NCBI GenBank assembly: GCA_020160935.1
Contig: JAIUPL010000018.1
Span: 1-64,000 of the forward strand
DNA from: Bacteroidota bacterium
GTDB taxonomy: Bacteria; Bacteroidota; Bacteroidia; Chitinophagales; Saprospiraceae
Reading direction: 5' to 3'
DNA length: 64,000 nt
The notes beneath the pieces are model-generated. The model saw nothing but the letters and a program-made list of their open reading frames with translations. It searched no databases and was not told the DNA's origin. The position numbers and the translations under genes were made by a program. Shown here piece by piece: positions 59,660-64,000 of the stretch; positions within the stretch are counted from its first letter, which is position 1; each line of letters begins with the position of its first letter.

Positions 59660-60583
59660 TCACCACTCACTACTCACCTCTAACATCTCCTCCAGCATCC
59701 CTTCCTTCATCGCATACGCCGAGGTGTAAATTTCCTGAATCTCACTGCGGTCGAGCACGTACTGGATGAGCACCATGGCCACTACCACCATTTCCACCCG
59801 TTCGTCGGGAAGCAAAGGCATGGCCTGGCGTTCTGCGAGTGTGCTTCCTATGATTTTTTCGCGCAGCGGGTCGAATGCTTGCAGCGTGATGTAACCATAA
59901 TGTTCGGGCTTGGTGGCAGGATTGAGCAAAAACAGGTCGATCACATCAAAGGTGCCGGAGGCCCCCACGAGGGTAGGGCAGGGATACTGTTCTAGTGCCT
60001 GCCACAAATCGGCCAGAGCCGTTTCGAGGTATTGCAGCAATTGTTGTATTTCCTGCGGCGTAATCGGGTCAGAGTGGTGAAATTCGCGGAACAACACAGC
60101 CACCCCCACCGGAAAACTCTTTTGCCAGTACACTTGCTCGCGGTCGGCAATGATAAATTCCACACTACCTCCACCAATGTCCATAATGAGCACGCGATTG
60201 TCGGGGAACGGCACCGCTTGCCGAACACCTTTGTGAATCAGCGCGGCTTCCCGGTGACCGGAAATGGACTCAGGGCGGATGCGGGCAATTTCCCAGGCCT
60301 GTGCCAAAAACTCCGGTGCATTTTCGGCAGTTCGCAGGGCGGCAGTTCCCAGTGCACGGATATTTTCGGGGGGCACTCCCGCCTCGTCGAGTTGAGTGCG
60401 GAATTGCCGAAGTGCATTCAGCCCGCGCTCAAAAGGCGCTTCTCCAATGCGTTGTATGCCGTTTTCGGCCAGTTTGACATACATCCTGTTTTTTACGAGC
60501 GTGTTCCAGCCGCCTTTTCCATCGCTTTCTGCAATAAGCAAATGAAAAGTGTTGGTCCCTAAATCAAGAATGGCTATGGGCAT
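59660..60583 (-). CDS. Ppx/GppA-family phosphatase
   Basis: The 307-residue protein has the ASKHA phosphate-1 loop AILDLGTNTFHLLIAE at the start, the GTAALRTAENAPEFL segment and the second phosphate loop MDIGGGSVEFIIA near 134. It would hydrolyse polyphosphate or pppGpp. At 307 residues it is the short form without the HD domain, common in Bacteroidota. Confidence 0.92.
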   Translation of the reverse strand: MPIAILDLGTNTFHLLIAESDGKGGWNTLVKNRMYVKLAENGIQRIGEAPFERGLNALRQFRTQLDEAGVPPENIRALGTAALRTAENAPEFLAQAWEIARIRPESISGHREAALIHKGVRQAVPFPDNRVLIMDIGGGSVEFIIADREQVYWQKSFPVGVAVLFREFHHSDPITPQEIQQLLQYLETALADLWQALEQYPCPTLVGASGTFDVIDLFLLNPATKPEHYGYITLQAFDPLREKIIGSTLAERQAMPLLPDERVEMVVVAMVLIQYVLDRSEIQEIYTSAYAMKEGMLEEMLEVSSEW

Positions 60584-60621
60584 AATTATTTGATTAACAA
60601 TGGTTTCTGTTGAATAGGTAC

Positions 60622-63615
60622 TTATTTGCCTTTGGCGTCGGCACGTGCCGGTTTCTCAATAGAACGATATACCACACTTTGCAGGCGTGGCCTGAAATCG
60701 CCGTCGCCGAGTTTGTTATTGTCCATCGTAGGGTAGGTGCGGTTCGACAGGAAAATGAAAATCAGGTTTTGATCCGGGTCGGCCCACACGGCATTACCCG
60801 TGAAGCCCAGGTGCCCGAATGTATTGGGGCCGGCCAGCAGGCTCATGTTGGCGGGTTCTTTCGGGTTCAATTCTTTCATATCAAAACCGATGCCGCGCCG
60901 GGTGCTGGCTGCAAAACGCGTGGTAAAAAGGCGCACCGTTTCGGGTTTCAGGAATTCGAAGCCCCCATAAGAGCCGCCATTCAGCAGCATCTGGAATATT
61001 TTGGCCAGATCGGTTGCGCTGGAAAACAAACCAGCATGCCCGCTTACGCCACCCAGCATGGCAGCGCCCATATCGTGCACATAGCCCTGTAGTACTTCAT
61101 TACGGAAATAATGGTCATCTTCCGTAGGCGCACAACGCAGTGTCAGTCCTTTTTTCCAGGGGCGATAGGTGGTGGTACTGAGCCCGAGCGGTCTGTAAAA
61201 ATGCTCGTCGGCATACACATCGACCGGCTGCCCGCTGGTATTACGAATGGCTCTGGCGCCGAGGTAAAGACCCAGGTCGGAATATTTGTAACCCTTATCG
61301 GGGCGCAGTGGAGAGTTGAATATTTGTTGCCAAATACTGTCTGCCCAGGCATTTTGCATGTACAAATGGGCTGAAACGGGGATTTCGTATCCTTTTTCGG
61401 GTTGCCCCCGATAGACAAGAGGCGAAGGTTTTTTATCGGCTCCCAAGGTTTGCAGATAAAACGGAATCCAGGCCTGCAAACCTGCATGGTGCGCCAGTAT
61501 TTCCCTTACAACCAGGTCTTTTTTGTTGCTTTTTTTCAGTTCCGGGATAAAATCCGACATCGGTGCATCGAGGCTGATATGCCCGTGCTCGGTCAGTTGC
61601 ATGAGGGAAATGGTGCTGGCAGCCACCTTGGTCACGGATGCCAGGTCGTACATGGTTTCTGTATTGACAGCCGGTGAAGGCTCATAAGTGTATGAACCGT
61701 ATCCTTTGTTCCACACCACAGTATTGTTTTTCACCACCAGGATCTGGCAGCCTGGTGCAGCGCCGGTGGCAATCATTTGTTGCACGATGGTGTCGAGCAG
61801 GGCCAGGGTATCGCTGCGCATCCCGACCGACTCGGGCAGGTTGTAGCCGAGCCGTTTGTTGGGGTATATTTTCCGCACCCCTTGTCCAAATTTTGCTACA
61901 GGTGAGGCCGTTACAGGCAAAATTCCTTTCAGGTCGCTGGCGCCGAACATGGCCATGGCTGCCGTTTCCTGCACCATCGGGTCTTCGGTATAGGCATCGA
62001 GTACAATCGGGAAATCGTCGAAAAAACGCATGCTGTACGGGTTGCCAAACATGGTCAGGGCCACTGTGTTCTGTGCATTTAATCGTCGCAACAAATCCAT
62101 CTGGCTTGCCGTCACGCCGAAATTATCGGAAGCACGGGCGCGGGTGCTGTGGATGCTCACCAGCACCATATTGTACTGTTTTAGCGAATCCAGCAGGCGC
62201 ATTTGTGTGAGCGTATCGACTTCTTTTCCCGCGTTAAAATGCCGGACAGGGGCATAGTAGCCGCAATAGGTTTGATACACCGTTCGGTTCGTGTCGCCGA
62301 GTGCCAGCGAGGCAAACCGATATTTTTCAAGGTTCGCAAAACCGACAATACCCGGCTCGTCACGCACCAGCGTAAGCGAAGCGGCAATGAGTTTGCGTTT
62401 GAGCACGAGCGCCTGCGGGGTGTTCAGATCGCGGCGGATATTGGCCAATTCCACGCGTTGCGGGGTAGTGATGCCCAGGCGGTATTTGCTGCGCAGCACG
62501 CGTTTGCAACTTTCATACAACTGATTTTTGTCGATGGCGCCGCTATCGACAGCCATTTGCAGGGCACTGAGCGCTGCTCCGAGGTTTTCGGGCAGCAGGT
62601 CTACGTCGTTGCCCGCACGAAACACTTCCACATCAGCCTGGCCCGGACCAAAATGTTTGGTGACGCCCTTCATTTCCATGGCATCCGTAAAAATCAGCCC
62701 CTGAAAACCCATTTTTTTCCGCAAAAGGTCGGTAATGACCGGCCGACTCAAGGAAGTGGGGTGGTTGGCACGCGGGTCGAGGGCAGGCACGCTCAAGTGG
62801 GCCACCATAAAAGAACCCACGCCGTTTTGCGCCAGCATCCTGAAAGGATACAGTTCGAGGCTGTCGAGGCGCTCGATGCTTTGCCGGATCACCGGCAAGT
62901 CCTGGTGTGAATCCACGTCGGTATCGCCGTGGCCGGGGAAGTGTTTGGCGCAGGCGAGTACGCCGCCATCCTGCAACCCGGCCATGTACTGGTAGGCTTT
63001 GGCCGTCACGTTGTAGCGGTCTTCGCCGAAGGAGCGCTCATTGATAACCGGATTGGCCGGGTTGTTGTTGATGTCGGCGTCGGGCGCAAAATTGACATGT
63101 ACGCCCAGGCGGCGGCATTGGCGGGCCACTTCCACACCCATTTCGTAGAGCAGGCGGTTGTCTTCTACGGCCCCGAGCATAATTTGCTTCGGAAAGGAAA
63201 TGGTGCTGTTGCGCAGGCGCATGCCCAGCCCCCATTCGAGGTCCATGGATACCATGAGCGGCAATTGTGGGCTGGCAGCCTGGTAGCGGTTGGTGAGTGC
63301 TACCTGTTTTTCAGGTGTTCCTGTGCCAGTTGGGTTGAAAAAGCAGATCCCGCCGGGTTTGTATTGGCGGATCAGGTTTTCCGTCATTTGCTCGTAGGTG
63401 GAATCCATGTCGAGGTGGCCGCGCACGACGAACAATTGTCCGAAACGCTCGGCATCCGTCATGGCGCTGAAAACCGAATCTACCCAGAGCGCTTCATTCC
63501 GGCTGGCCGAACTCGAAAGGTTGGCAAATGGTCTGTTGTTGTGAAACCCTTCTACAAAAAGCGCCCCGCACAACAGAAACGGGAGGCTGAATTTCAGATT
63601 CAGAAATGCTTGCAT
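60622..63615 (-). CDS. GH3 beta-N-acetylglucosaminidase fused to a beta-lactamase-like domain
   Basis: The 997-residue protein starts with a signal-like segment. Residues 45-400 are a NagZ-type GH3 domain with KHFPGHGDTDVDSH (224-237, the His/Asp dyad) and the nucleophile D311 in IFTDAMEM. A middle GH3 C-terminal region follows. From about 620 a serine hydrolase domain of the beta-lactamase/esterase type carries SVTK (SxxK, near 688), YSD and a late GFTGNAVW. Both parts point to peptidoglycan turnover in the periplasm. This fusion occurs in other Bacteroidota. Confidence 0.92.
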   Translation of the reverse strand: MQAFLNLKFSLPFLLCGALFVEGFHNNRPFANLSSSASRNEALWVDSVFSAMTDAERFGQLFVVRGHLDMDSTYEQMTENLIRQYKPGGICFFNPTGTGTPEKQVALTNRYQAASPQLPLMVSMDLEWGLGMRLRNSTISFPKQIMLGAVEDNRLLYEMGVEVARQCRRLGVHVNFAPDADINNNPANPVINERSFGEDRYNVTAKAYQYMAGLQDGGVLACAKHFPGHGDTDVDSHQDLPVIRQSIERLDSLELYPFRMLAQNGVGSFMVAHLSVPALDPRANHPTSLSRPVITDLLRKKMGFQGLIFTDAMEMKGVTKHFGPGQADVEVFRAGNDVDLLPENLGAALSALQMAVDSGAIDKNQLYESCKRVLRSKYRLGITTPQRVELANIRRDLNTPQALVLKRKLIAASLTLVRDEPGIVGFANLEKYRFASLALGDTNRTVYQTYCGYYAPVRHFNAGKEVDTLTQMRLLDSLKQYNMVLVSIHSTRARASDNFGVTASQMDLLRRLNAQNTVALTMFGNPYSMRFFDDFPIVLDAYTEDPMVQETAAMAMFGASDLKGILPVTASPVAKFGQGVRKIYPNKRLGYNLPESVGMRSDTLALLDTIVQQMIATGAAPGCQILVVKNNTVVWNKGYGSYTYEPSPAVNTETMYDLASVTKVAASTISLMQLTEHGHISLDAPMSDFIPELKKSNKKDLVVREILAHHAGLQAWIPFYLQTLGADKKPSPLVYRGQPEKGYEIPVSAHLYMQNAWADSIWQQIFNSPLRPDKGYKYSDLGLYLGARAIRNTSGQPVDVYADEHFYRPLGLSTTTYRPWKKGLTLRCAPTEDDHYFRNEVLQGYVHDMGAAMLGGVSGHAGLFSSATDLAKIFQMLLNGGSYGGFEFLKPETVRLFTTRFAASTRRGIGFDMKELNPKEPANMSLLAGPNTFGHLGFTGNAVWADPDQNLIFIFLSNRTYPTMDNNKLGDGDFRPRLQSVVYRSIEKPARADAKGK

Positions 63616-63633
63616 AGGGGCAAAGAACGGGAA

Positions 63634-64000
63634 TTATTGTTCCAAAAACGCCCTGATGGCCCCAAAATACTCATCCGGGCGATCCAGCCAGCCATAGTGA
63701 GCACAATTGGAGATAAGCCGAATGTCGGCATTGCCGAAGGAAGCCCGAATTTGTTCGGCTGTTTCCGTACTGATAATATCGTTTGTGCCCTGAATGACGA
63801 GCACCGGTGTTTTACTTTGAAGAAATTTACCAAAGTAGTCAAAGTGCATGTTCCGCAGGTTCTGAATTACAAGGCTGTTTACTTCAGGGTTCAACTCCAT
63901 GAGCCTGCCTGCGATTCGTTTGGTGTATGATTTGTTTACCACATAGGCATTTGCCAGAAATTCAGCCCTTTTTACACGGGTAATGCGGCTAGTATCGCCA
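63634..64000 (-). CDS. Alpha/beta hydrolase, C-terminal part (cut by window edge)
   Basis: The frame is open to the window end, so the gene continues to the right. The visible 121 residues include SKTPVLVIQGTNDIIS, with the acid residue, and NCAHYGWLDRPDEYFGAIRAFLE, with the catalytic histidine, typical of proline-iminopeptidase-like hydrolases. It is followed by the GH3 fusion gene after 18 bp. Confidence 0.8.
   Translation of the reverse strand, partial: GDTSRITRVKRAEFLANAYVVNKSYTKRIAGRLMELNPEVNSLVIQNLRNMHFDYFGKFLQSKTPVLVIQGTNDIISTETAEQIRASFGNADIRLISNCAHYGWLDRPDEYFGAIRAFLEQ

Overview
The window looks like a chromosome segment of a Bacteroidota bacterium, most likely of the Saprospiria / Haliscomenobacter-Lewinella type. 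It carries a type IX secretion (T9SS) C-terminal domain, PorP/SprF and OmpA-PD40 proteins, giant HYR-repeat surface proteins with cohesin and dockerin modules, a b558-type succinate dehydrogenase and promoters of the Bacteroidetes form (TTTG, about 19-21 bases, TAnnTTTG). Taxonomy is inferred from gene content only.

Positions 1-26100 are an AT-rich accessory region with an integron-like layout. Six imperfect hairpins of 57-81 bp (attC-like sites at 125, 4825, 7212, 11802, 13254 and 21974) are each bounded by AAC and GTT; one has GAT in place of GTT. They cut the region into six cassettes, with all genes but one on the minus strand. In every cassette the 8-10 bases at the 5' end are complementary to the flank of the cassette's own 3' hairpin, which is the rule that defines integron gene cassettes. 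A tyrosine recombinase (24720-26078) lies at the 5' head of the array. A 127-bp direct repeat (1-127 and 24398-24524) is the shared head of the first and seventh cassettes and ends exactly at AAC. The recombinase lacks the extra helix of classical IntI, and the cassettes are unusually large (1.5-8.7 kb, with operons inside).

Cassette contents, from the recombinase outward: (C1) a zinc-ribbon peptide and a nuclease-SF1 helicase; (C2) two unknown proteins and a 1,867-residue RHS polymorphic toxin with an 11-G tract; (C3) a small secreted protein and an Rpn-type PD-(D/E)XK nuclease; (C4) a four-gene operon of a DarT-like DNA ADP-ribosyltransferase, a NADAR-like protein and ZorA/ZorB-like membrane motor proteins, a candidate composite anti-phage system; (C5) two unknown genes; (C6) a nitric-oxide/redox stress set (RIC, hemerythrin, truncated haemoglobin, Rrf2 and MarR regulators with visible operators, a DUF2024-like protein, a thioredoxin-like protein and 5-formyl-THF cyclo-ligase); (C7) begins at 127 and runs off the window.

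From about 26100 to 64000 the sequence is GC-richer core chromosome. It holds a DUF433/DUF5615 toxin-antitoxin pair between duplicated terminators; an alpha-oxoamine synthase, JmjC-like cupin and PLP cysteine-synthase-like cluster that suggests sulfonolipid synthesis; an alpha/beta hydrolase that lost its nucleophile; succinate dehydrogenase B, A and C; a ferredoxin; an OmpA/SPOR protein, PorP and two giant T9SS cargo proteins; CorA; a TonB receptor with a peroxiredoxin-like protein; malate dehydrogenase; Ppx/GppA; a GH3-beta-lactamase fusion; and a partial hydrolase. Intergenic spaces here contain a recurring set of heptamer tandem repeats and very long hairpins. No rRNA, tRNA or CRISPR array was seen.
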